A stretch of 64,000 nucleotides of DNA. Source: Bin80 sp965261255. GTDB lineage: Bacteria; Bacteroidota; Rhodothermia; Rhodothermales; Bin80. The position numbers and the translations under genes are program-made. The stretch covers positions 1,054,001-1,118,000 of the forward strand of contig CBDHCQ010000004.1 in the NCBI GenBank assembly GCA_965261255.1, given 5' to 3'. Numbering within the stretch: position 1 is the first letter of the stretch; the number at the start of each line of letters is the position of its first letter. The notes below the pieces were generated by a model. It did no database searches. It was not told where the DNA came from and saw only the letters and a program-made list of their open reading frames with translations. This document shows, piece after piece, positions 46,755 through 56,418 of this stretch.

Positions 46755-49667
46755 ATGGCTCTTGATCTGAATACTTGGCAAGAACGCTTGGCGTCGCATT
46801 TTAGAGAGCTAACGGATAAACGGAATACTGGACCGGAAACACTGCCGGTGTTCGCACTTGAGCATGGACTTGCCGAGTCTGCGGTTAAAGACATTGCTAG
46901 GACAATTCGCAAGCACATTAAATCCTCTGCTCCATCCAATCACCATAGACTTCCGTGGATTGTCTATGCCGCAGAACTTGGGTATCGGTATTCTGGAAAC
47001 GAGTACTGGCAAACCTTTGAAGCAAAAACCCCAGGTTGGGCCGAACGCGGTAGGCGGTCTTGGATTCGAGAATGCTATGAGTACTTTCGAGATGAATATA
47101 GGGGGGCAACACCAACTGGCGAGTGGGCTGAGCATTTTACAATCATTTGCTGGCCAATTACGCACGCCATTCTACCGAAAGATCTGCAGCGTCAACTCGC
47201 ACATGTTCTGTACAAAATCCGACATTCATATTCCAAAGAAATACTCGAAAGCCCTCTTCTTCTCGGAGAGCTAATTGCCGCAGATAACTGGAACGAGTCG
47301 TATAGATTTCAGAATTTTGTCCAAGAAACGGAACTTGTAGGACGAATCGCAGCGGCACTCTTGCTTAAAGGTGATTCAGGTACGAGAGATTTACTATCTC
47401 CTGCAACCTTGTCAAGGATCAGCCAAGACCTGGATTGTGAGCGACAGCGACGCGAATGGCTGGAAGTAGCGCGTCGCTCTGCGAAGGAACGTATAAGAGT
47501 CTGTGGCCTGATACGTGAACCCAGTAGCATCAACAGGCAACGTACTAAAGAAGAAGTACGATCGGAGATAGAAATTCTCGGGATTGAGCCACGGCTCGTT
47601 CTCAGACCAACAAATTTAGAACGTACTTCTTGGAACGTATTACTTGAGATTCCAGATCTCTCGAATCTACGTCAAAGGTTTCCAGACACACGACATATTC
47701 TGGAGAACTCTCGCTGCCGTATTACGGGAGGTGGGGATAGACCTATTGCAAGAGGCCGTTTCTTGTACGGGTCACAACGACTCAAGCTGTACAAGTGGCC
47801 AGATGCTGACGAAGTTCTTTTGCAATTTGAAGAGAGAAATCTTGATTTAGAATTCCTGCTGAAGACAGAGTGCATGTTTAGACCTGGCCCACCGTGGCTC
47901 TTCAGGATTGCACCTGATGGACTTGCCCATGAGTGCAGAGGCTTGAGAGTACGGCCGGGCCAGAATTATGTAATCATTAGCACTCATACTATCCAAATGA
48001 ATGCCTCCGCCGACACTTTCCAACCGATAGACATTCGGTGCCGAGGTGTTCAAGGGGTTCTGTTCAAACTTCCTGCCAAATTAAGCCTGCATTTGGAGGA
48101 AGTGATTCAGGATCTCGGGCTGAGTCAATCTAGACTGATCAAGGTTTGGCCAGCAGGTCTTGTCCCGGTCCACTGGGATGGTGAAGGATATAGCGAATGG
48201 ACGGAAGGTGAGCGGCCGACATTCGCAATCCAGAGTGACCACCATTTGGACATGGTCAGAATGCGGTTAAACGGCCCCAATGCCACAACCATGGGACTTG
48301 ACAGGGTTACTTCAGACGAACCCTTATTTGTGGAACTGCCACGATTGCCAGTTGGCCTCCATACAATATATGTTGATGCTATCACAACTGATGCCGGAGA
48401 CCCCGAGAATCTAGGCCATTTGAAAATACGTGTGAACAAAAAGCGACGATGGCCTTACGGGTTAAATCCCTCTGGTCCCCTGTCAGTTTGCGTAAACCCT
48501 GTTATTCCAACACTGGAGGAACTCTGGGATGGACAGGTTGATGTGGACGTACTTGGGCCTCGTGGCCGAACAGTGCAGTGCAGAATTTCCCTGATGAATA
48601 GGGACAAAGAGAAGCCTACAGTTCACATTCTCACCGCCATGGAGCTACCAGTTACTGCAAATCAATGGAAGATTCATTTCGAGAAGCACTTCAGGACAAA
48701 AAAGAATGTGGTCAAGAAATACGATGCCGCCCATGCATGCCGGGTAAATTTCACTGCTGGCGAATTGGGAGCATTTACAATCCGGTGTGAGCGAGAGTTT
48801 ACTCCACTCCGCTGGGTATTAGAAAATGGACAAAGCTGGAACCCCGTGCTATACCTGATTGATGACAGTGGGATTGAAGAAGATTGTCAAATAGTCCACT
48901 ACACGTTTGAGAAGCCAGCCGACGGAGTGATTCTGGAGAGTGCTAGCAAGTACAACGTGACTGTACCCGGAGGTCTGTACCTTGCGAAGCAGGGACAATT
49001 CTCTGCAGGAATCATAGTCTCATTACGAAGGATGAATTCATTAAGCGGCTTATCAAGTTCCCCGGTCATTTGTCCCCAGCCCCGATCCTTGGATGCCGTT
49101 CTGAATGCGATCGAGTTGAGTTGCGAATGGGCCGAGGCAAAATCCTCGGCAATTTATTCTGCAAGAAATAGACGAGAGTCGCTAAGAGTTCTCATCAAGC
49201 ACATCGTAGAGCTTATCGCTGGTAGACGCTGGGCAAAAGCTGAATCGGATTTCGAGAAAATACAAGATCTCCCCGCATTAGCACAGGCCGCAATGAAACA
49301 GAAAGATGACGAACGAATTGTTGCATCCCTCACAAATGTAGTTGCCAAGATTACTCAGGAATCTGTCGCGAAACGTGTGAACCGTTTGGCTAAGTTGGCA
49401 ACCCGCTACGGCGTGTTACGTGAGATGCACAGTAGTACCACGAAGCAGCATACTCCCGAGTGGGTAACTGAGTTTGCACTCCGCCTCGGCAGTAGCCCCA
49501 AGGATGCCAAGGACTGGGCGGGAAGTAATCTTCGCTCGGGAGTTAACCGTCTGATGTGTGAATCGACCATATTTCGTGCAGCTAGGTTCATGATTCTTGC
49601 TACTTATGATTCTGGAGCTTTGGATGCAAGTCTCAGTGAGGTATACACAGAATGGAAATGGACATGA
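46755..49667 (+). CDS. Unrecognised large protein of Druantia-like operon
   Basis: A protein of 970 residues from the ATG at 46755 (a GTG at 46749 is also in frame). I do not recognise its family. Residues 1-260 are largely helical and rich in Arg/Trp (WERGRRSWIREC-like stretches). The middle (about 300-750) looks beta-rich and multi-domain, with Ig-like strands such as LPRLPVGLHTIYVDAI. The end is helical. No Walker, nuclease, methyltransferase or transmembrane motif is visible. Position between druA and druE parallels DruB/DruC of type I Druantia, but it is longer than I recall either being, so it might be a fusion or replacement (inference). It overlaps the next gene by 16 bases. Confidence 0.7.
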   Translation: MALDLNTWQERLASHFRELTDKRNTGPETLPVFALEHGLAESAVKDIARTIRKHIKSSAPSNHHRLPWIVYAAELGYRYSGNEYWQTFEAKTPGWAERGRRSWIRECYEYFRDEYRGATPTGEWAEHFTIICWPITHAILPKDLQRQLAHVLYKIRHSYSKEILESPLLLGELIAADNWNESYRFQNFVQETELVGRIAAALLLKGDSGTRDLLSPATLSRISQDLDCERQRREWLEVARRSAKERIRVCGLIREPSSINRQRTKEEVRSEIEILGIEPRLVLRPTNLERTSWNVLLEIPDLSNLRQRFPDTRHILENSRCRITGGGDRPIARGRFLYGSQRLKLYKWPDADEVLLQFEERNLDLEFLLKTECMFRPGPPWLFRIAPDGLAHECRGLRVRPGQNYVIISTHTIQMNASADTFQPIDIRCRGVQGVLFKLPAKLSLHLEEVIQDLGLSQSRLIKVWPAGLVPVHWDGEGYSEWTEGERPTFAIQSDHHLDMVRMRLNGPNATTMGLDRVTSDEPLFVELPRLPVGLHTIYVDAITTDAGDPENLGHLKIRVNKKRRWPYGLNPSGPLSVCVNPVIPTLEELWDGQVDVDVLGPRGRTVQCRISLMNRDKEKPTVHILTAMELPVTANQWKIHFEKHFRTKKNVVKKYDAAHACRVNFTAGELGAFTIRCEREFTPLRWVLENGQSWNPVLYLIDDSGIEEDCQIVHYTFEKPADGVILESASKYNVTVPGGLYLAKQGQFSAGIIVSLRRMNSLSGLSSSPVICPQPRSLDAVLNAIELSCEWAEAKSSAIYSARNRRESLRVLIKHIVELIAGRRWAKAESDFEKIQDLPALAQAAMKQKDDERIVASLTNVVAKITQESVAKRVNRLAKLATRYGVLREMHSSTTKQHTPEWVTEFALRLGSSPKDAKDWAGSNLRSGVNRLMCESTIFRAARFMILATYDSGALDASLSEVYTEWKWT

Positions 49668-50743
49668 GGCAACTAAGTCCAAAAAAAATGTGTCGCCAAA
49701 AAGTTATTGAACTTGGACTTGACCCGAATCGCTTTGAACTCACATCAATAGAGGCCATCGCGGCAGCCATACGCAGAGCCGCTGCCTTCCTGTGCCCATG
49801 CACCGCGAGTTCGATGATCCGCTCGATTGTCAATCCCCTACAAGGCTTGGTTGAGGACCATGATTCGCTCAGACTCAACGTCAAACAGACGTTGGATGCC
49901 ATGACTTCGCAAGGTGACCTACTTGAACTGGAGGAGCTTAATGTCAGTTCGTCAAACAAAGACACATTGCTCTTCGCGGCACCAGCTGCATTTATTCGTC
50001 GCGAGACTGGCACACAAATCTTGGTGGGGATCTCTGGAGATGAGCTCTTTACCTTCCCTCAGGATCTAGCCGCTCGCATTGAATATGCTGGCCATATTCG
50101 ACGTCTGTCGCCGATAGCGGGTGAAAACCTCCACCAGCAATTGCAAGAGTGTGGTTTGCTTGAAATCCCATTCGAGGATTGGCAGGCTCTACCGAAATTT
50201 TCTGACTCGTCCGAACTGATTTCATCGTACGACAAACTGCTGGATTCGGCCGGACCCTCTGGAGAGATCCCAGGACTTCGTCTGCTAGATTCCGAACGTT
50301 CCGTAAAATACTACCGAGGGAGATGGGTGGACGCCTTAAAGCAGTCAGGACGCTTTGTTGCACGCCGAAAGCAAGCCTATGGTGCACCACTATGGTCCTA
50401 TGTGCAGCTAACGGATGGTGAACCGCAAGCACTGGTTGACCTTCCATTAACGAAAAGTCGGTGGCGTGGCTGTGATGAAGCGTGGCACCTACAAATGGCC
50501 ATTGATGAAAAGCGCGGGGTACCCCAGAGGTTTGTAATTCGTGATGAACCTGATAAGAAATGTCTTATAGCCTTCTTCTCGCCCGTTCCAATGTGGGCAG
50601 AGCGACGCTGGAACACTATCGGTGAACGAGTTCCAAGTAAACGGTATTTGTTCGCGTATCGAATACCAAAAGATGAACTTCTCCAAGAGTTGAAATTTAT
50701 TCGTAACAACCTGTTCCTTGAGGAACTTAGTAACCTAGAATAA
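49652..50743 (+). CDS. Unrecognised third protein of Druantia-like operon
   Basis: A 363-residue soluble protein of unknown family. Residues 1-100 are helical (MCRQKVIELGL, SIEAIAAAIRRAAAF), then a mixed region and a C-terminal part containing paired aromatics (YYRGRWVDALKQ, APLWSYVQL, WAERRWNTIGERVPS). No catalytic motif was identified. Its start lies inside the end of the 970-residue gene and its TAA overlaps the ATG of the helicase gene (TAATG), so it is clearly a component of the same operon. By position it could be the counterpart of DruD of type I systems, but I see no sequence evidence for that. Confidence 0.7.
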   Translation: MEMDMRQLSPKKMCRQKVIELGLDPNRFELTSIEAIAAAIRRAAAFLCPCTASSMIRSIVNPLQGLVEDHDSLRLNVKQTLDAMTSQGDLLELEELNVSSSNKDTLLFAAPAAFIRRETGTQILVGISGDELFTFPQDLAARIEYAGHIRRLSPIAGENLHQQLQECGLLEIPFEDWQALPKFSDSSELISSYDKLLDSAGPSGEIPGLRLLDSERSVKYYRGRWVDALKQSGRFVARRKQAYGAPLWSYVQLTDGEPQALVDLPLTKSRWRGCDEAWHLQMAIDEKRGVPQRFVIRDEPDKKCLIAFFSPVPMWAERRWNTIGERVPSKRYLFAYRIPKDELLQELKFIRNNLFLEELSNLE

Positions 50744-53700
50744 TGGGAGAGACGGCCACATCCCATACAATTGAACAAACGATTGAAGAATTGCGGATAG
50801 CCCTGCAAGACTATATAGAGGCTACCTATCATCTGAGTAATCCGGGACTCGTAAAGCAACGCCGCCGCCTCCTTGAACAGCGGGGAATTATTCACCAACG
50901 CCCTTTTATTGAAAGTACTCCTCGCTACGTATCCGCGGAGCCGTTCGCCAAGCTGGGCCTTGACCAAGCTGTGCTTGAGGCCTATTCTGCCGTGTCTAAG
51001 CCAGATGGAGATCTTGGCATCCGTATCCATGATCCTCCATATCAACATCAGGCCGCTGCTGTGCGATTGTCTCTTCTTGAGGGAAAAAGCTTAGTGATCA
51101 CGACTGGTACCGGTTCAGGAAAAACTGAATGTTTTCTCCTTCCTATACTCGGCAAGCTCGCCCGTGAGGCTGCCAATAGTGGACAAGCTTTTGGGGCTTG
51201 TACCGCTATACGGGCAATGGTTCTGTATCCGATGAATGCACTCGTCAATGATCAATTGGGACGTCTACGACTACTTTTTGGAGATCAAAGAATTGTCAAC
51301 AAATTCATGGACTGGTCTGGCCGGCCTGCTAGGTTTGCGAGATATACAAGCCGCACCCTCTACCCTGGAGTGCGTAAGAAAGAAAAAGACCAGCGCCGCC
51401 TTTCGGCAATCAATAAATTCTACATTGAAGCCCTGAAACGTGCTCAGGATGCCTCATCTCCCGAACAGAAGAATGCCGCCAAACTGGTGCACGAGTTGAA
51501 GAGTCAGGGCAAGTGGCCAGCAAAGTCCGACCTAATTCGTTGGTATGGTGAGAAGGGAGCTAGATGGCGTGATCCTAAGACCGGGGTTTTCAATAGATGT
51601 GTGATGCTCCCCGAAGACCCCGAACTTCTGACTCGGCATGAGGTGCAGGCCGCCCCACCCGATATCCTAGTGACGAACTACTCAATGCTTGAGTACATGC
51701 TGATGCGTCCGCTTGAGCGTCCGATCTTTGATCACACGCGAGATTGGTTACGGGACAATCCAGACCAAACGTTTTTGTTAGTTATTGACGAAGCACATCT
51801 TTATCGAGGGGCTGCGGGCGCGGAAGTAGCCTTACTTATCCGTCGCCTTCGCATGCACCTCGGTATTCCGTCAGACCGTCTTCAGGTAATCTGTACTAGT
51901 GCAAGTTTTAATGATCCTGAGAAAACGGTGGCCTTTGGCGCCCAATTGGCTGGGAAGGGATGTAGTGATTTTGTCAGAGTTCCAGGTGAACTCCTTTATC
52001 GACCAGGTGCAGACAAGGGTTCAATTCGGGACGCCGAGGCACTTGCAGCGATTGACCTAAAAGCGTTATATGAGCCAGACAGTAATGAAACTCGCTTATC
52101 TCATGCCGCGCCTTTCTTGGAGTACCAAGGAATTTCCTCAGAGCACGCTTTGGAACGTTCACTTTACGAAGCTCTAGAGTCTTTCCCCCCGATGGCAAAT
52201 TTGATCAATCGGACTATGAGTGAGGCTTGTCCGATCAATTCTCTTAGTGAAGAGCTATTTCAGGATATATCGCGTGATTTGGCTGATCGTGCGACCACGA
52301 ACTTAATCGCACTAGGTAGCCTAGCCAAACGAAACCCGGGTGAGCCTAGCCTGTTTCCATGCCGAATTCACTCATTCTATCGTGGATTGGCTGGGCTTTG
52401 GGTCTGTATGGATCCGCAATGCGAGAGCCTTGCCCCAGAAGAACGTGGGGGTTCCGTAGGACGCCTGTTTGGTCAGCCACACGACCGGTGCGACTGCGGT
52501 GCATGTGTACTGGAACTCTACACTTGCCGGAACTGTGGAGCTGCCTACGGTCGTGCATATACGGACGATATTGAATACCCAGGCTATCTCTGGCCAGAAG
52601 CAGGCAAAACGTTCCGCACTCTTTTGGGGCAGGTTGATGAACTGGCACCGCTTGATTTATTCCTGGAGGAACCCGTTGTCGGAAGAGAAATGATTGAACC
52701 AGCAGAGTATGACCTCGTGACAGGGCGTTTAAACCCAAAGAATTTGGGCCCACGCAACCGCCGAGTTTTCCTTAGGAGAGATCGGACAGCTGTACCCGAG
52801 AGCAAGGACAAGGCTCCAAATACTAAAAAAGGATTGTTTCACCCATGTGCTGTATGCGGCCAAGGGGCAGCTTTTGGTCGCTCTTCCGTCCAAGACCATC
52901 AAACGAAGGGGGATCAGCCCTTCCAGGCGTTGATTGCTAAGCAAATAGAGGTTCAAGCACCGAATCCAGTTAAGAAAACCGAATTCGCACCCCTGAGAGG
53001 CAGAAAAGTCCTTGTATTCTCAGATTCTCGCCAGACTGCAGCTCGGCTTGCACCTAACCTTCAAATGTATTCCACTCAGGATGCGCTGCGACCCTTGATT
53101 GTGTTTGGATATGCACGCCTCTTGAAGTCTCCAACACTTGCTAATCTTGATCTACCTTCGCTAGAAGACCTTTATTTTGGCGTCCTTTTGGCTGCTAAGC
53201 AGTTGGGAGTCCGCCTTCGCCCGGAACTTAGGAGTGGGGAAAGTTTTTACAGAGAAGTCAGAATCGTGGAGAAAGCACTGCAGAATGGAGACCTGAGAAA
53301 TGACACAGGACTCTTTAAACTCTGGAGCCGAATTAAGAGTTCTCAATCTCCCGAATCTCTCCTCCGTGCTATCGTCCAGGTGTTGACAGACCGCTACTAC
53401 GGACTTGAATCGTTGGCACTCGCTTCTTTGGTAGAGCGGACCGAGCACACGGCAAAGATCTATGATCTGCCAGATATTCCCAATTTAGCGGAGTCCGCGG
53501 AGAGTAAGGTTGCCCTAGCGAGGGTCTGGCTTCGTAGCTGGCTGCGTCCAGGGTTCTGGCTGAATCAAATGCCGGCTGCGTGGCTGTCTCGAGATGTCAG
53601 GACACATTCAGGGAAGTTTACCGCCGTAAACCGATTCGTAGGAGATAAGGAAGCGAAGACTATCTTCCAGAGAAACTGGATCCCCGAGTTACTCAGTCTA

Positions 53701-56310
53701 CTCGCGGAGCAGAAAACGAACACACAGTTTCTTTTGCTTGGTTCTGAGTTATCCATTGACATTGGAGGGAAATGGGCATACTGTCAACTTTGCCGTACAA
53801 CTCAACGTCCGTTTCCTGGACGATTGACATGCGTGAATTGTGGTTGCGATGCCGCGATGCCAATTGACCCAGATCAGGATATTGTTTTTCGTGCCCGTAA
53901 GCACTACTACCGTGCGAGTACCGTCAATTCGCTAAAATCCCCTCCTCAACCTCCTATGGCACTAGTTGCGGCAGAGCATACTGCACAGCTTAACGCCGCC
54001 CAAAACGATGAAGTGTTCTCAAAAGCGGAAGAACATGAACTATTGTTCCGGGACGTGGACCTTGGGTCCTATGCCTCGGATCGGAGTTTTCAAGCGATTG
54101 ACGTTTTGTCATGTACTACAACTATGGAAGTTGGAATCGATATTGGCTCGCTTTCTGGTGTGTCGTTACGCAACATGCCTCCGGCTAGAGCAAATTATCA
54201 ACAGCGTTCGGGACGGGCCGGGAGACGAGGTAATGCTGTTGCCACTGTTACGGCTTTTGGGAGCGCAGACAGCCACGACGAGCATTACTTTACGCACCCT
54301 GGACAGATGATCCGCGGGGCAGGGGATGATCCGACTCTCACACTTAACAATTCGGAAATTGCACGTCGCCATGTGACGGCATATCTGCTGCAGCGATACC
54401 ACCAAGTGAAACTGCCACACATTAAACCAGACGAACAGCCGCAGTTGTTTGAGGTTCTTGGCACCGTCGCAGACTTCAAAGATCAGCATAGCCCACTCAA
54501 TCGGGCTGATCTTGAGAAGTGGTTGTGTTCCAATCAAGCCATCCTGAAGAATGAAGTAGCTGCATTTCTGCCTACGGAAATTCCTAGCGCTGAACGCCGA
54601 GAGCTATTGGATACACTGACTCCGGGCACATTGGAGTCAATTGATAGCGCGATCGGTCACCGAGGTGGGAAGCCTTCAGAAGAACAACAAGAAACTAACT
54701 CCCCCAGCCTCACAGAAGGCGATGCCAATGATATTATTCGTGAGATTCAAGTGGAGGAGGGGGAAGAATCTCCCGCGAATGATTCTGCGTCAGAGAACCT
54801 ACTTGATCGACTGTTTTATAAAGGAGTCCTGCCTCGTTACGCTTTTCCCACGGATGTAGCCACCTTTTATGTATTTGATCGCGAACGCTCAACACCGTAT
54901 CATCCCGCATTTCGGTTTTCACCGTCTCAGGGGTTAGGGCTTGCTCTGTCGCAATACGCGCCTGGAAAAGAAGTGTGGATCGCGAATAAACTATGGACAT
55001 CAGGGGCAATATATTCCCCAGTTCAAGGTGAAAGGTACTACGCTTGGCAAAATCGACGTCTCTACTATGAATGTCAAGAGTGCCGCTTTGCAGAAACACG
55101 ACCATACAAGGATGGAATTGTCGGCGAGGTAAGGAATTGCGAAGCATGTGGACACACCAAAACTCTGGGACCTGCAAGACTATGGTTGCGACCTCCGGGG
55201 TTCGCACATCCCATCTATATAGAGGAAGGCACTTCCCCAGATGATCTGCCTGACCGGGGTTATGCAACACGAGCAAAGCTGACAATGCAGACTCCATCGG
55301 ATGATTCTAAGTGGAATAGAATAAACTCTTCAATTCGTATTTATCCGACACGAGAGGACCTCCTTATCACCAACCAAGGCCCACGACAGAAGGGCTACAG
55401 GTACTGTAAGAAGTGTGGACGGATTGGGCCCACAATCCTCACAGATAGCGAATCTTTCAGTTCAGCCCACGAAAAACCATTTCCAGATTCAAAGACTTGC
55501 CTAGGTGATAGTGTAGCATATGGAATCGTACTTGGCACTGATTTCATCAGTGATATTCTGCTCATTTCCATCTCCGTAAATCCACCCGTTACCGTAAAAC
55601 CTGGGCTCCTTGCAACCGACGTAGCACTTCGTACTCTAAGTGAGGCGCTGACTCAGGCCGCATGCAAACGGCTTGAGTTGGAGGCCAAAGAAATTCAAGC
55701 GGAGTACCGACCTGCCCTAACTGCTAAAGGTCATATGGGAAATGAAGCAGAGATTTATCTGTATGACACCTTACCTGGTGGAGCCGGGTTCTCTCGTCAT
55801 GTAGGTCAGCTTGGAGTAACCGTCTTTGAAGATGCATTAAATATTTTGGAGAACTGTCCAGAGAACTGTGACCGGTCTTGTTACCGTTGCCTACGAAGTT
55901 ATAAGAACAAATTCGACCACGATCTACTTGACCGCCATGTGGGCGCCAGTCTATTAAGACATGTGCTTTATAACACCTATTCGTTCGATGATGTAAGGAT
56001 TGAAAAATCAACAGATATTCTGTTACAGGATCTACAACGTCAAGGACCTGACGGAGTGACCTTTGATCGAGACATCTCTTTATCCATTCCTGGGGCGAAT
56101 TCAATCGTGGCTCCGATCCTCGTGTCAAAAGGCCAGCAGCAGAAATTCGTAGTCTGCCTACACAATCCACTGACTCCGCCACCTCATCCGGAGCTAGACG
56201 AATTCGATGAGGTCCGAACAGTTTCTGTAGAGCTGTTAGATGAACTCGTCGTGCGGCGAAATCTGCCGTCCGCAACGAGTGAAATACTTGATAGACTTCA
56301 ATGCGGCTGA
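50743..56310 (+). CDS. druE: DruE-type superfamily 2 helicase with DUF1998 end
   Basis: An 1855-residue DEAD/DEAH-type helicase. Walker A TGTGSGKTE (around residues 120-128), DEAH box VIDEAH (around 347-352), CTSASF, FSDSRQTAARLA (around 760), and the motif V-VI segment GIDIGSLSGVSLR...QRSGRAGRRG (around 1131-1163). Cys-rich zinc-ribbon-like pairs lie near residues 555-602, 1012-1036, 1442-1470 and 1553. The C-terminal DUF1998 region has LPGGAGFSRHVG (around 1676) and CPENCDRSCYRC (around 1705-1716). Size and layout match the large DruE ATPase of Druantia, and also resemble DrmA plus DrmB of DISARM joined in one chain. It is thought to be the motor of the defence complex. Confidence 0.88.
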   Translation: MGETATSHTIEQTIEELRIALQDYIEATYHLSNPGLVKQRRRLLEQRGIIHQRPFIESTPRYVSAEPFAKLGLDQAVLEAYSAVSKPDGDLGIRIHDPPYQHQAAAVRLSLLEGKSLVITTGTGSGKTECFLLPILGKLAREAANSGQAFGACTAIRAMVLYPMNALVNDQLGRLRLLFGDQRIVNKFMDWSGRPARFARYTSRTLYPGVRKKEKDQRRLSAINKFYIEALKRAQDASSPEQKNAAKLVHELKSQGKWPAKSDLIRWYGEKGARWRDPKTGVFNRCVMLPEDPELLTRHEVQAAPPDILVTNYSMLEYMLMRPLERPIFDHTRDWLRDNPDQTFLLVIDEAHLYRGAAGAEVALLIRRLRMHLGIPSDRLQVICTSASFNDPEKTVAFGAQLAGKGCSDFVRVPGELLYRPGADKGSIRDAEALAAIDLKALYEPDSNETRLSHAAPFLEYQGISSEHALERSLYEALESFPPMANLINRTMSEACPINSLSEELFQDISRDLADRATTNLIALGSLAKRNPGEPSLFPCRIHSFYRGLAGLWVCMDPQCESLAPEERGGSVGRLFGQPHDRCDCGACVLELYTCRNCGAAYGRAYTDDIEYPGYLWPEAGKTFRTLLGQVDELAPLDLFLEEPVVGREMIEPAEYDLVTGRLNPKNLGPRNRRVFLRRDRTAVPESKDKAPNTKKGLFHPCAVCGQGAAFGRSSVQDHQTKGDQPFQALIAKQIEVQAPNPVKKTEFAPLRGRKVLVFSDSRQTAARLAPNLQMYSTQDALRPLIVFGYARLLKSPTLANLDLPSLEDLYFGVLLAAKQLGVRLRPELRSGESFYREVRIVEKALQNGDLRNDTGLFKLWSRIKSSQSPESLLRAIVQVLTDRYYGLESLALASLVERTEHTAKIYDLPDIPNLAESAESKVALARVWLRSWLRPGFWLNQMPAAWLSRDVRTHSGKFTAVNRFVGDKEAKTIFQRNWIPELLSLLAEQKTNTQFLLLGSELSIDIGGKWAYCQLCRTTQRPFPGRLTCVNCGCDAAMPIDPDQDIVFRARKHYYRASTVNSLKSPPQPPMALVAAEHTAQLNAAQNDEVFSKAEEHELLFRDVDLGSYASDRSFQAIDVLSCTTTMEVGIDIGSLSGVSLRNMPPARANYQQRSGRAGRRGNAVATVTAFGSADSHDEHYFTHPGQMIRGAGDDPTLTLNNSEIARRHVTAYLLQRYHQVKLPHIKPDEQPQLFEVLGTVADFKDQHSPLNRADLEKWLCSNQAILKNEVAAFLPTEIPSAERRELLDTLTPGTLESIDSAIGHRGGKPSEEQQETNSPSLTEGDANDIIREIQVEEGEESPANDSASENLLDRLFYKGVLPRYAFPTDVATFYVFDRERSTPYHPAFRFSPSQGLGLALSQYAPGKEVWIANKLWTSGAIYSPVQGERYYAWQNRRLYYECQECRFAETRPYKDGIVGEVRNCEACGHTKTLGPARLWLRPPGFAHPIYIEEGTSPDDLPDRGYATRAKLTMQTPSDDSKWNRINSSIRIYPTREDLLITNQGPRQKGYRYCKKCGRIGPTILTDSESFSSAHEKPFPDSKTCLGDSVAYGIVLGTDFISDILLISISVNPPVTVKPGLLATDVALRTLSEALTQAACKRLELEAKEIQAEYRPALTAKGHMGNEAEIYLYDTLPGGAGFSRHVGQLGVTVFEDALNILENCPENCDRSCYRCLRSYKNKFDHDLLDRHVGASLLRHVLYNTYSFDDVRIEKSTDILLQDLQRQGPDGVTFDRDISLSIPGANSIVAPILVSKGQQQKFVVCLHNPLTPPPHPELDEFDEVRTVSVELLDELVVRRNLPSATSEILDRLQCG

Positions 56311-56351
56311 GAAAGTAATAAAAATTCGGCTTATCGCTTCCGATTGTGATT

Positions 56352-56386
56352 CTACGACATCAAATTCACTGAATTTGATGTCGTAG
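56352..56386. terminator. Perfect 16-bp hairpin between convergent defence operons
   Basis: CTACGACATCAAATTC (56352-56367) and its exact complement GAATTTGATGTCGTAG (56371-56386) with a three-base loop ACT. It lies between the druE stop and the end of the convergent metallo-beta-lactamase-fold gene. No T-run follows on either strand, so it may act as a bidirectional transcription block or a protein site. Confidence 0.5.
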
Positions 56387-56418
56387 TCAGAAATAGTTGA
56401 GATCAAGTTAAAAACATA

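Noticed and set aside
54734..55297. 187-codon minus-strand open frame
   Set aside because: Antisense to the DruE-type helicase; no motif.
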